This document shows positions 1 to 6,081 of a stretch of DNA of 20,776 bases, in pieces. A model generated the notes under the pieces. It was not told the DNA's origin. It made no database searches and saw only the letters and a program-made list of their open reading frames with translations. Numbering within the stretch: the stretch's first letter is position 1; every line of letters starts with the position of its first letter. Both the position numbers and the translations under genes were made by a program. Source of the stretch: WTXA01 sp041741995 (GTDB lineage: Bacteria > Bacillota > TC1); assembly GCA_041741995.1 (NCBI GenBank), contig JBGSJN010000062.1, positions 1 through 20,776 on the forward strand. The letters are read 5' to 3'.

Positions 1-122
1 CTGCATTCAGGGCATCTTCTAGGTTCGTTTGTAAAACCTTTTTCAGCATAGAAATCTTGCTCGCCTTGAGTGAATACAAATTCAGCTCCACAATCAGAAC
101 AGTTTAAGTTTTTGTCGCTCAT
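1..122 (-). CDS. Zinc-ribbon domain protein, 5' part only (runs off the left edge)
   Basis: Forty codons are visible from an ATG at 122-120, preceded by a full GGAGG ribosome site at 136-132. The visible protein begins MSDKNLNCSDCGAEFVFT, continues through GFTNEPRRCPEC and is cut by the window edge. Two CxxC pairs (CSDC and CPEC) with the FVFTxGEQxFY(A)EKGF pattern between them match the small probable zinc-ribbon family (zf-trcl type) common in Firmicutes. The function of this family is not established; a zinc-stabilised nucleic-acid or protein binding role is an inference. It has its own promoter-like region upstream, separate from the ferritin-like gene that ends at 284. Confidence 0.75.
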   Translation of the reverse strand, partial: MSDKNLNCSDCGAEFVFTQGEQDFYAEKGFTNEPRRCPEC

Positions 123-218
123 AAATCATTACCTCCATTAAATATTTGGACTTGTCATTTCAATTCATTTTCTCAATTTAATGGGGAAACAATTGTTCTT
201 ACATTCCATTACTATCTT

Positions 219-227
219 AGTATAGCA
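219..227 (-). promoter_or_regulatory. Extended -10 promoter element for the zinc-ribbon gene
   Basis: On the minus strand the sequence reads TGCTATACT, an extended -10 (TGn plus TATACT). No good -35 lies 16-18 bases upstream, which is tolerable for an extended -10. It lies about 100 bases before the start codon, in the only intergenic gap available to drive this gene. Confidence 0.45.
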
Positions 228-283
228 CACATAACTAAAAAGATACACCTTTTATTGAAATAATAAAAATTCTTTTATTTAGC

Positions 284-787
284 CTAATATTCTTCCCTAT
301 TTCCAAACTCAGCATTCTCTACCCACTCCTCAGCATGACTAAGAAGCTTAACCAACTCCTCAAGAACCCTCAAATGCTCCTCCTCCTGCTTAATCAAAAA
401 CTCAAACAACAAAACATCCTTAGCACCCTGCACATCACCCTGACTCACAGCCTCCTCCAACATCTCAGAATAAAGAACAATACTCTCACGCTCCCTATCA
501 GACGCCAACCTATAAAAATCCAACTGATCAAGAAGCTCCTTCTCATAAAAACCAACATCAACAAGACCAGAAAAAACATTCCCAACCCTATCAACATCAC
601 TACCCTCAGCAAGATCAAAAGCACCATTCTCATACCTACTCTTCAAAAGAGCAGCATGATTCCTCTCATCATCAGCCAACATACTACAAACAACAAACAA
701 ACCATTATCCCTATTCAACTCAGCCTGTTCCCTATAGTACCTCTCACCATCATTCTCCATATTTATAGCAAACTCTAAAACATTCAT
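284..787 (-). CDS. Rubrerythrin-like ferritin-domain protein, 167 aa
   Basis: A four-helix-bundle di-iron protein of the rubrerythrin/ferritin-like type. Two ligand pairs are visible: E15 and the ERNH motif (E41, H44) in the first half, and a Glu-rich helix around E101-E108 followed by EEEH (E135, H138) in the second. There is no C-terminal rubredoxin CxxC domain, so it is a bare diiron domain. Family members reduce peroxide or store iron in anaerobes; which applies here is not shown. The start is placed at the ATG at 787-785 because GGAGGT lies 5 bases upstream (798-793). The frame stays open to 910, but that extension would run through a terminator hairpin at 869-897 and would add an odd hydrophobic leader. 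The stop is TAG. Confidence 0.8.
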   Translation of the reverse strand: MNVLEFAINMENDGERYYREQAELNRDNGLFVVCSMLADDERNHAALLKSRYENGAFDLAEGSDVDRVGNVFSGLVDVGFYEKELLDQLDFYRLASDRERESIVLYSEMLEEAVSQGDVQGAKDVLLFEFLIKQEEEHLRVLEELVKLLSHAEEWVENAEFGNREEY

Positions 788-824
788 AACATACCTCCAT
801 AAAATACAACTTCCATATATAAAA

Positions 825-853
825 ATAATACTACCAACCAGACACATAAGCAA
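825..853 (-). promoter_or_regulatory. Promoter of the rubrerythrin-like gene
   Basis: On the minus strand, TTGCTT (853-848), a 17-base spacer and TATTAT (830-825) form a sigma-A-like promoter. It lies just downstream of the modA terminator and about 38 bases before the chosen start codon, which also supports the 787 start. Confidence 0.5.
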
Positions 854-860
854 CCCACAC

Positions 861-897
861 AACAAAATAAACGCCAGCCTCTTAGAGACCAGCGCTT
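861..897 (-). terminator. Intrinsic terminator of the proximal modA
   Basis: On the minus strand, bases 897-885 pair along all 13 positions (some G-U) with 881-869 around a 3-base loop. A U-rich tail (AUUUUGUU) follows at 868-861. It lies about 40 bases past the stop codon of the modA copy at 936. Confidence 0.8.
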
Positions 898-935
898 CAA
901 CATATATCAATTAATCTTTAATACAACACTTACAA

Positions 936-1712
936 CTAATCAGCTATACCAAAACCATACTTCTTAAAAATATCCTCAGCCTTATCACCCTTTAAGAACT
1001 CCATAAAAGCCCTAGCCTCCTCAAACTTACTACTTGCCTTAACAATACCCATAGGATAAATAATCTTAGAGTACTTGCTAGAGTCAACCTTATCAACCAT
1101 GTCAACCTTGCCGTCACTCCTTACAAAATCAGAATAATAAACAAAACCAACCTCAGCGTTACCAAGCTCTACCCAATTCAACACCTGAGTAACATCCTTA
1201 GCATAAGTAAACTTACCCTTAAGAGAATCATACATACCCAAATTAGTTAACGCCTCAACAGCATACTTACCAGCAGGAACACTAGATGGCTCACCAACAG
1301 CAATAAACTCAACCCCCTTCAAGTCATTGATACTCTTAACATCACTACCCTTAGTTTTCGCCAATACAAGCCCATTTGTTAAAAGAACCTCGTCTTCAAC
1401 AACAAACCCCGCATCAACAACATCCACCATATCTTTCTTAGATGCACTCATAAAAACATCAATATCAGCACCACTTTTAATCTGCTCCTTTAAAGGACCA
1501 GTTGCAGAAAACTGAAGATCCAAATCAATACCCTCAGCCTTTTCAAACAAAGGCTCAATTTCAGTAATAGCATCAGTAAGACTGGCTGCAGCCCCTACGA
1601 GAATAGTAACCCTATCCCCATCATCAACACTACCTTTATCACTACAACCAGTTGCCACAAACAACAAAGACAAACCAAGAACAACAAAAACAATTTTTTT
1701 CACTTTAAACAT
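936..1712 (-). CDS. modA: Molybdate/tungstate-binding lipoprotein ModA, copy 1 (258 aa)
   Basis: Periplasmic-binding-type protein for molybdate or tungstate, anchored outside the membrane as a lipoprotein. The signal peptide ends in a lipobox (LFVATGC, lipidated Cys23). ModA hallmarks follow in order: GAAASLTDAI, FSATGPLKEQIKSGADIDVF, GEPSSVPAGKYA and a C-terminal NWVELGNAEVGFVYYSD. The start is ATG 1712-1710 rather than a TTG 27 bases upstream, because GTGGTG sits 4 bases before it exactly as GAGGTG does in the paralogue at 2848, giving both proteins 258 residues. No modB or modC follows, so the permease and ATPase must be elsewhere. A Moco-like tandem riboswitch leader precedes the gene and a terminator follows it. 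Molybdate versus tungstate specificity cannot be decided from sequence. Confidence 0.92.
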   Translation of the reverse strand: MFKVKKIVFVVLGLSLLFVATGCSDKGSVDDGDRVTILVGAAASLTDAITEIEPLFEKAEGIDLDLQFSATGPLKEQIKSGADIDVFMSASKKDMVDVVDAGFVVEDEVLLTNGLVLAKTKGSDVKSINDLKGVEFIAVGEPSSVPAGKYAVEALTNLGMYDSLKGKFTYAKDVTQVLNWVELGNAEVGFVYYSDFVRSDGKVDMVDKVDSSKYSKIIYPMGIVKASSKFEEARAFMEFLKGDKAEDIFKKYGFGIAD

Positions 1713-1741
1713 TTCGCACCACTTTCTTATTTTTTCCAACT

Positions 1742-1835
1742 AATTCCTTCCCAAACGCAGGAGATCAGGAGATTTCTCCCCAAACCCAGGCTAAATACCC
1801 ATAGTTTCCCTTAGGATAAATAACGTCAGAATCCA
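1742..1835 (-). promoter_or_regulatory. Moco-like riboswitch, proximal copy before modA copy 1
   Basis: Read on the minus strand, the element starts GAUUCUGACG and ends CUCCUGCGUUUGGGAAGG. A hairpin carries the 11-nt GAAA-tetraloop receptor (CCUAAG and UAUGG, capped by G-GAAA-C). A second hairpin, GGGGA-GAAA-UCUCC, presents a GAAA tetraloop. The 3' end resembles the end of the E. coli moaA Moco riboswitch (CUCCCGUAUCUGGAAAGG, from memory). It is the most diverged of four copies in the window and lies about 30 bases before the modA start. No terminator follows it, so any control from this copy would be at translation or through tertiary structure. A covariance search against RF01055 would settle the identity. 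Confidence 0.75.
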
Positions 1836-1844
1836 CAAATATCA

Positions 1845-1874
1845 AAATAAAAAAGGGAAGACATAAATCTCCCC
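1845..1874 (-). terminator. Intrinsic terminator between the two riboswitch copies (modA copy 1)
   Basis: On the minus strand GGGGAGA (1874-1868) pairs with UCUUCCC (1861-1855) around a 6-base loop, followed by UUUUUUAUUUU. It lies between two aptamer-like copies. Its 5' arm can alternatively pair with the 3' strand AUCUCCCGC of the upstream aptamer (one bulged G), which is a plausible antiterminator. This predicts premature termination when the distal aptamer is folded. Confidence 0.8.
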
Positions 1875-1889
1875 GCAATGATCTACTTT

Positions 1890-1985
1890 AAAATTCCTTT
1901 CCAAACGCGGGAGATCTGAAAATTTCTCTCCAAACCCGGGTTATTCATCCATAGTTTCCCTTAGGATGAATAACTTCAGAATCCA
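1890..1985 (-). promoter_or_regulatory. Moco-like riboswitch, distal copy before modA copy 1
   Basis: Same architecture as the other three copies. The receptor hairpin has a perfect 11-bp stem, GUUAUUCAUCC with GGAUGAAUAAC, where other copies have U-U mismatches. The tetraloop hairpin is GGAGA-GAAA-UUUUC. CGGG (after CC) can pair with CCCG before CGUUUGGAAAGG, and the terminal GGAUUC can pair with GAAUUU to close the element. The copy is followed directly by an intrinsic terminator. It begins about 6 bases after a -10-like TAGAAT, so it sits at the very 5' end of the leader. Confidence 0.78.
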
Positions 1986-1990
1986 CCATA

Positions 1991-2001
1991 ATTCTATTAT
2001 A
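1991..2001 (-). promoter_or_regulatory. Candidate -10 region for modA copy 1 leader
   Basis: Minus strand TATAATAGAAT holds two overlapping -10-like hexamers, TATAAT (2001-1996) and TAGAAT (1996-1991). TAGAAT occupies the same position relative to the riboswitch as the TAGAAT of the second cassette. No convincing -35 was found. Confidence 0.4.
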
Positions 2002-2071
2002 TAAACAAACTTAAATTAACATCCTAAAAATACTTTTTAAAATCACTAGAAAAAATCTAATAATAATTTTG

Positions 2072-2848
2072 CTAATCAGCTACACCAAAACCATACTTCT
2101 CAAAAATAGCCTTAGCCTCATCACCCTTTAAAAACTCCATAAAAACCTTGGCCTCATCTTGATACTGACTCGCCTTAACAACACCCATAGGGAACAAAAT
2201 CTTAGAGTAGGCACTCTGATCAACCCTCTCAACCAAATCAACACCACCAGCACTCCTAACAAAATCAGAATAATAAACAAACCCGACTTCAGCATTACCA
2301 GACTCAACCCAATTAAGCACCTGCGTAACATCCTTAGCAAAAGTAAACTTACCCTTCAAAGCATCAAAAAGACCCAAACTAGTCAAAGCCTCAGTAGTAT
2401 ACTTACCAACAGGAACACTAGAAGGCTCACCAACAGCAATAAACTTAACACCCTTCAAGTCATTAATACTCTTAACATCACTACCCTTAGTCTTAGCCAG
2501 AATCAACTCATTAGTCAAAAGAACCTCATCATCAACCACCAAATCCAAATCAACCAATTCCTTCATATCCTTCATCGAAGCAGTAATATAAACATCAATA
2601 CCAGCCCCACTCTTAATCTGCTCCTTAATAGGACCAGAAGCAGAAAACTGCAAATCAACATCAATACCAGAAACCTTCTCAAACAAAGGCTCAATCTCAG
2701 TAATAGCATCAGAAGTCCCAGCAGCAGCACCAACAAGAATAGTAACCCTTTCTTTTTCATTTTCTTTTGTTTCCTGATTACACCCTGTTGCCACAAACAA
2801 CAAAGCAATACTAAGAAACAAGACCATAAACTTTTTCATTTCGGACAT
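2072..2848 (-). CDS. modA: Molybdate/tungstate-binding lipoprotein ModA, copy 2 (258 aa)
   Basis: Close paralogue of the protein encoded at 936-1712, with the same length, lipobox (LFVATGC, Cys23) and motifs: FSASGPIKEQIKSGAGIDVY, GEPSSVPVGKYT and NWVESGNAEVGFVYYSD. It differs in the first oxyanion loop, where copy 1 has the family-typical GAAASL and this copy has GAAAGTS. The serine that contacts the oxyanion in characterised ModA proteins is therefore replaced or shifted, and a neighbouring D in GADID becomes G. These changes could alter anion preference; this is inference. The start ATG 2848-2846 is chosen because GAGGTG lies 4 bases upstream; the frame is open further. It is transcribed from a strong promoter at 3157-3128 through a two-riboswitch leader. 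No permease or ATPase gene adjoins it. Confidence 0.9.
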   Translation of the reverse strand: MSEMKKFMVLFLSIALLFVATGCNQETKENEKERVTILVGAAAGTSDAITEIEPLFEKVSGIDVDLQFSASGPIKEQIKSGAGIDVYITASMKDMKELVDLDLVVDDEVLLTNELILAKTKGSDVKSINDLKGVKFIAVGEPSSVPVGKYTTEALTSLGLFDALKGKFTFAKDVTQVLNWVESGNAEVGFVYYSDFVRSAGGVDLVERVDQSAYSKILFPMGVVKASQYQDEAKVFMEFLKGDEAKAIFEKYGFGVAD

Positions 2849-2878
2849 TTTGCACCTCTTCCATAATTTTTTTGAACG

Positions 2879-2972
2879 AATTCCTTTCCAAACGCGGGAG
2901 ATCTGAGGATTTCTCCCCAAACCCAGGCTAAATACCCATAGTTTCCCTTAGGGTAAATAACTTCAGAATCAA
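2879..2972 (-). promoter_or_regulatory. Moco-like riboswitch, proximal copy before modA copy 2
   Basis: Third copy of the element. In the receptor stem, AUCC/GGAU of other copies becomes ACCC/GGGU, a compensatory change that preserves pairing around CCUAAG and UAUGG. The tetraloop hairpin is GGGGA-GAAA-UCCUC. The 3' end is CUCCCGCGUUUGGAAAGG. It lies about 30 bases before the modA start, with no terminator between. Confidence 0.78.
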
Positions 2973-2983
2973 CTAATATTCAA

Positions 2984-3011
2984 ATAAAAAAGGGAAGACA
3001 CACGTCTCCCC
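2984..3011 (-). terminator. Intrinsic terminator between the two riboswitch copies (modA copy 2)
   Basis: Minus strand GGGGAGAC (3011-3004) pairs with GUCUUCCC (2999-2992) across a 4-base loop, then UUUUUUAUUUG. It is the counterpart of the terminator at 1845-1874. Stem bases are kept while the loop differs, so selection on the hairpin is likely. Confidence 0.8.
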
Positions 3012-3027
3012 GCAATGAAATACCATA

Positions 3028-3122
3028 AAATTCCTTTCCAAACGCGGGAGATCTGAAAATTTCTCTTCAAACCCGGGTTAAGTATCCATAGTTTCCCTTA
3101 GGATAAATAACTTCAGAATCCA
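3028..3122 (-). promoter_or_regulatory. Moco-like riboswitch, distal copy before modA copy 2
   Basis: Fourth copy. The receptor stem is GUUAUUUAUCC with GGAUACUUAAC around CCUAAGG-GAAA-CUAUGG. The tetraloop hairpin is GAAGA-GAAA-UUUUC. CGGG can pair with CCCG before CGUUUGGAAAGG. It begins immediately after the predicted transcription start (about 3121) and is followed by an intrinsic terminator. Confidence 0.78.
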
Positions 3123-3127
3123 CCATC

Positions 3128-3157
3128 ATTCTAACACCACAAACCACAAACAGTCAA
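3128..3157 (-). promoter_or_regulatory. Promoter of the riboswitch-modA copy 2 transcript
   Basis: Minus strand TTGACT (3157-3152), an 18-base spacer and TAGAAT (3133-3128), with a TGT extension before the -10. The predicted start falls at the first base of the distal riboswitch. It is divergent from the glyA promoter, with the two -35 boxes about 20 bases apart. Confidence 0.7.
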
Positions 3158-3175
3158 TCATATCTTCTAATAATA

Positions 3176-3204
3176 TTGAAACAAAATTCCAAGAGGAATA
3201 TAAT
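3176..3204 (+). promoter_or_regulatory. Promoter of glyA
   Basis: TTGAAA (3176-3181), a 17-base spacer and a perfect TATAAT (3199-3204) form a consensus housekeeping promoter about 40 bases before glyA. The 5' leader is too short for a glycine riboswitch. Confidence 0.8.
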
Positions 3205-3244
3205 AAAAGTATAGGACACAATAAAAAACGGAGGTGTTACCCAC

Positions 3245-4588
3245 ATGAGAATACTAAAAAACTATGATAAAGAAGTGGCACAAGTACTAGAAGACGAAAG
3301 AAACAGACAAAACGACAAAATAGAACTAATAGCCTCAGAAAACTTCGTCAGCCCTTGCATACTACAAGCACAAGGCTCAGTACTAACCAACAAATACGCC
3401 GAAGGCTACCCTGGCAAAAGATACTATGGTGGCTGTGAACATGTAGACGTAGTAGAAAACCTAGCAAGAGACAGAGCCTGCAAACTCTTTGGAGCAGACC
3501 ATGCCAATGTTCAACCACACTCAGGATCAAGCGCCAACGAAGCAGTCTACCTGGCAGCACTAAAACCAGGAGACACAGTAATGGCCATGAGCCTAGCCCA
3601 AGGTGGACACCTGACTCACGGAAGCCCGGTAAACCTCTCAGGCCTCTATTTTAACTTCATAAGCTACGGTGTAGACCCAGTCACCGAAAGAATAGACATG
3701 GAAGAAGTCGAAAGACTAGCCATAGAATCCAAGCCAAAACTAATAGTAGCAGGCGCAACAGCCTACTCAAGAATAATCGACTTCCCAAGATTCAGAGAAA
3801 TAGCCGACAAAGTCGGAGCCCTATTCATGGTAGACATGGCACACATCGCAGGCCTAGTAGCCGCAGGTGTACACCCATCACCAGTACCATATGCCGACTT
3901 CGTCACCACCACAACCCACAAGACCCTAAGAGGACCAAGAAGCGGCATGATACTCTGCAAGGAAGAATATGCTAAAATGATCGACAAAGCAGTATTCCCA
4001 GGACTACAAGGCGGACCGCTAATGCACATAATAGCAGCCAAAGCAGTTTCCTTCAAGGAAGCAGCAGAACCATCCTTTAAGGAATACCAACAACAAGTAG
4101 TCAAAAACGCAGCTGCTTTAGCTGCAGGACTACAAAAACACAACCTAAGAGTCGTAGCAGGAGGAACAGACAACCACCTCATGATGGTAGACGTATCAGG
4201 CCTTGGCATAACAGGCAAAGAAGCAGAACACAGACTTGATGAAATCGGCATTACCTGTAACAAAAACACCATCCCATACGACAAACTAAGCCCATTTGTA
4301 ACCAGCGGAATTCGTCTAGGAACCCCAGCTGCAACAACAAGAGGCTTCAAGGAAGAACACATGACCAAAATAGCCGAAATAATCTACAGAGCCTTAAGTG
4401 ACGAACACTTTGAAAATGACAGAGCAGGCATTGCAGCAGATGTAACCACCCTCTGCCAGGAAGTTCCACTATACCAGGACTACAAGGCCTACACCCACAT
4501 GATAGACGAAGTAATGGACGACAAAGGTCTAAACGAAGATCTATACAACAAAACAAAAGACCCTAGCCAAGAAAAATGGGTTAAATAA
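3245..4588 (+). CDS. glyA: Serine hydroxymethyltransferase, 447 aa
   Basis: PLP enzyme that interconverts serine plus tetrahydrofolate with glycine plus methylene-tetrahydrofolate in the cytosol, the main source of one-carbon units. Visible signatures are ELIASENFVS near the start, NKYAEGYPGKRYYGG, QPHSGSSANEAVY, the VDMAHIAGL aspartate-histidine pair, and the PLP lysine K226 in TTTTHKTLRGPRSG. The end of the normal fold (around residue 410) is followed by about 37 charged residues ending in SQEKWVK, making the protein longer than the usual 410-420. The start has GGAGGTG 8 bases upstream. It is the only plus-strand gene of the window. Its third positions are rich in A and C, unlike the T/G-rich third positions of the minus-strand neighbours, reflecting strand bias rather than foreign origin. 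Confidence 0.97.
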   Translation: MRILKNYDKEVAQVLEDERNRQNDKIELIASENFVSPCILQAQGSVLTNKYAEGYPGKRYYGGCEHVDVVENLARDRACKLFGADHANVQPHSGSSANEAVYLAALKPGDTVMAMSLAQGGHLTHGSPVNLSGLYFNFISYGVDPVTERIDMEEVERLAIESKPKLIVAGATAYSRIIDFPRFREIADKVGALFMVDMAHIAGLVAAGVHPSPVPYADFVTTTTHKTLRGPRSGMILCKEEYAKMIDKAVFPGLQGGPLMHIIAAKAVSFKEAAEPSFKEYQQQVVKNAAALAAGLQKHNLRVVAGGTDNHLMMVDVSGLGITGKEAEHRLDEIGITCNKNTIPYDKLSPFVTSGIRLGTPAATTRGFKEEHMTKIAEIIYRALSDEHFENDRAGIAADVTTLCQEVPLYQDYKAYTHMIDEVMDDKGLNEDLYNKTKDPSQEKWVK

Positions 4589-4647
4589 ACTAAAAAAACC
4601 AAAAAATAATAATCAGAATAACAGACGAATTTAAAACACATAATAAC

Positions 4648-4681
4648 AAGAAGCTAGTAGAATACATTCTACTAGCTTCTT
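4648..4681 (+). terminator. Terminator after glyA, possibly bidirectional
   Basis: AAGAAGCTAGTAG (4648-4660) pairs perfectly with CTACTAGCTTCTT (4669-4681) around an 8-base loop. The tail on the plus strand is only moderately T-rich (TTCTTCTATA). It lies 60 bases after the glyA stop and just past the stop of the convergent RHH gene, so it can serve both. Confidence 0.65.
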
Positions 4682-4710
4682 CTATATACTATCTATACTA
4701 ACTATTAACT

Positions 4711-4869
4711 TTAATCCTTAGTTTTCTTCCTTTTCTTAACCGCCTCACTAAGTAAATACTCAATCTGACCATTAATTGACCTGAAATCATCCTCGGCCCA
4801 AGCCGCCAGATCCTCCCACAAAGAAGCAGACAGCCTTAGTAACAATTGTTTTTTCTCTTTCTCACCCAT
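4711..4869 (-). CDS. Arc-type ribbon-helix-helix protein, 52 aa
   Basis: Small protein beginning MGEKEKKQLLLRLSASLW. The short strand KKQLLLRLS is followed by two helices (LWEDLAAWAEDDFRSING, QIEYLLSEAVKKRKK), the layout of Arc/MetJ ribbon-helix-helix DNA-binding domains, with the Ser-x-Asn turn between the helices. AAGGAG lies 6 bases before the ATG. It follows the SPFH gene by 44 bases in the same direction with no promoter between, so it is probably co-transcribed. A palindrome overlapping the promoter of the pair is a natural target for an autorepressor; that link is inference. There is no toxin-like partner apart from the SPFH protein. Confidence 0.8.
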   Translation of the reverse strand: MGEKEKKQLLLRLSASLWEDLAAWAEDDFRSINGQIEYLLSEAVKKRKKTKD

Positions 4870-4913
4870 GCTGTACTCCTTCCTATAAAAAATACAAACA
4901 ACACAAAATATAA

Positions 4914-5930
4914 TTAATAAATTGAACCACTATTCACAATCGGCTGAGCATCCTTATTACCACAAAGCACCACCAACAAGTTACTAACCATAGCAGCCTT
5001 ACGCTCATCATCCAAATGAACAACATCATTCTCATTCAACATAGAAAGAGCCATCTCCACCATACCAACAGCACCCTCAACAATCATCTTACGAGCATCA
5101 ATAATCGCAGAAGCCTGCTGCCTTTGTAACATAACCGCAGCAATCTCAGGAGCATAAGCCAAATGAGTAATCCTAGCCTCAATAATCTCAATACCAGCCA
5201 ACAAAACCCTACCCTGAATCTCCTCCTTAAGCTTCTCTGCAACCTCCTGGCTACTACCCCTTAAAGTCTTCTCCTCACCATCAGCAGCCACATCATAAGG
5301 ATAAAGCCTCGCAATATTTCTCAAACTAGAATCACTTTGAATAGACAAATAATCCTTAAAATTATCAACAGCAAAAACAGCCTTAGCAGTATTAACAACA
5401 CGCCAAATAACCACAATACCAATCTCCACCGGATTACCAAGCTCATCATTAACCTTCTGCTTATTATTATTTAAAGTCATAGCCTTCAAGGAAATAACCT
5501 TCTTAGGCAAGCTCAACTGACCATACTTACCCTGACCAAGACTAACAGCACCAGCACCCTGCTCTTCACCACCAACTGTCAAACCACTAGCAACAGTAGG
5601 ATTAACAGCAGAAACAAAAGGATTAACAAAAAAGAAACCCTCACCCTTCAAGGTGCCAATATACTTACCAAACAAAGTCAAAACCAAAGCCTCCTGAGGC
5701 TTTAAAATCTTAAGACCCATAAAAGGCAACCAACAAAGAGAAATATAAACAATACCCTTAATCAATAACACAAAACCCAAAAAATCCGACTTACCGGATT
5801 CCAGGATAACAATACCAAAAATAGTCGCAACAATAGCAATAATAGTTAACAAAATAAAAATAATCATCATCAACATACCACTAATGCCCTTAATAACCTT
5901 CTCCTCAAATTCCAATTCTCTAACATCCAT
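4914..5930 (-). CDS. SPFH/band-7 domain membrane protein, 338 aa
   Basis: Two hydrophobic segments at about residues 16-43 and 50-72 form an N-terminal hairpin. An SPFH domain follows from KILKPQEALVLTLFGKYIGTLKGEGFFFVNPF to about residue 260, then a helical tail (EIAAVMLQRQQASAIIDARKMIVEGAVGMVEMAL). SPFH proteins such as stomatin, flotillin and HflK/C form membrane scaffolds. This subfamily (WxxPFxG linker after the second hydrophobic segment, LGNPVEIGIVVIWRV core) is widespread but functionally unassigned. The start is ATG 5930-5928 with GGAGGT 8 bases upstream; a TTG further up abuts the ribosome site and is unlikely. The partner is the RHH gene downstream. Confidence 0.88.
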   Translation of the reverse strand: MDVRELEFEEKVIKGISGMLMMIIFILLTIIAIVATIFGIVILESGKSDFLGFVLLIKGIVYISLCWLPFMGLKILKPQEALVLTLFGKYIGTLKGEGFFFVNPFVSAVNPTVASGLTVGGEEQGAGAVSLGQGKYGQLSLPKKVISLKAMTLNNNKQKVNDELGNPVEIGIVVIWRVVNTAKAVFAVDNFKDYLSIQSDSSLRNIARLYPYDVAADGEEKTLRGSSQEVAEKLKEEIQGRVLLAGIEIIEARITHLAYAPEIAAVMLQRQQASAIIDARKMIVEGAVGMVEMALSMLNENDVVHLDDERKAAMVSNLLVVLCGNKDAQPIVNSGSIY

Positions 5931-5957
5931 GAAACCCAACCTCCAATATTTAATATA

Positions 5958-5997
5958 TTTATGATATCATTTTAATATCATAAATCAAAAAAGTCAA
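5958..5997 (-). promoter_or_regulatory. Promoter with palindromic operator for the SPFH-RHH operon
   Basis: Minus strand TTGACT (5997-5992), a 17-base spacer and TAAAAT (5974-5969). A perfect 10-bp inverted repeat (TTTATGATAT at 5958-5967 and ATATCATAAA at 5975-5984) brackets the -10 box, and the inner ATGATATCAT is itself a palindrome. Occupancy would block polymerase, so repression is expected. The RHH protein of the same operon is the best local candidate regulator. Confidence 0.7.
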
Positions 5998-6023
5998 TAA
6001 TATTAATTCAAATAAATATAACA

Positions 6024-6062
6024 ATCAAAAAGAGGTAAGCAGACCAAGTCTGATTACCTCTT
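6024..6062 (-). terminator. Intrinsic terminator of the CoA-disulfide reductase fusion gene
   Basis: Minus strand AAGAGGTAATCAGAC pairs with GTCTGCTTACCTCTT (one mismatch) around a 3-base loop at 6062-6030, followed by UUUUGAUUG. It lies 20 bases past the stop codon. Confidence 0.8.
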
Positions 6063-6081
6063 ATAATAATTTGCTGTATAT

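Noticed and set aside
335..778. Long open frame on the plus strand opposite the rubrerythrin-like gene
   Set aside because: It exists because the plus strand is nearly free of G; the translation is a low-complexity mix of Asn, Ile, Lys, Leu and Thr with no domain and no ribosome site.
788..910. N-terminal hydrophobic extension of the rubrerythrin-like protein
   Set aside because: It would read through a terminator hairpin (869-897) and a promoter, and the ATG at 787 has an excellent ribosome site.
2159..2866. Plus-strand open frame of 235 codons opposite modA copy 2
   Set aside because: Same cause: low-complexity Asn/Thr/Ile/Leu-rich translation in antisense to a clear ModA gene.
1742..3122. 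The four repeated elements as a CRISPR array, insertion-sequence ends or rho-independent terminators only
   Set aside because: They are about 95 bases, unevenly spaced, always upstream of modA in sense orientation, and show compensatory stem changes and a tetraloop/receptor pair typical of an aptamer.
4711..5930. RHH-SPFH pair as a classical toxin-antitoxin system
   Set aside because: The SPFH protein shows no toxin fold and the RHH protein is encoded downstream without a toxin neighbour.
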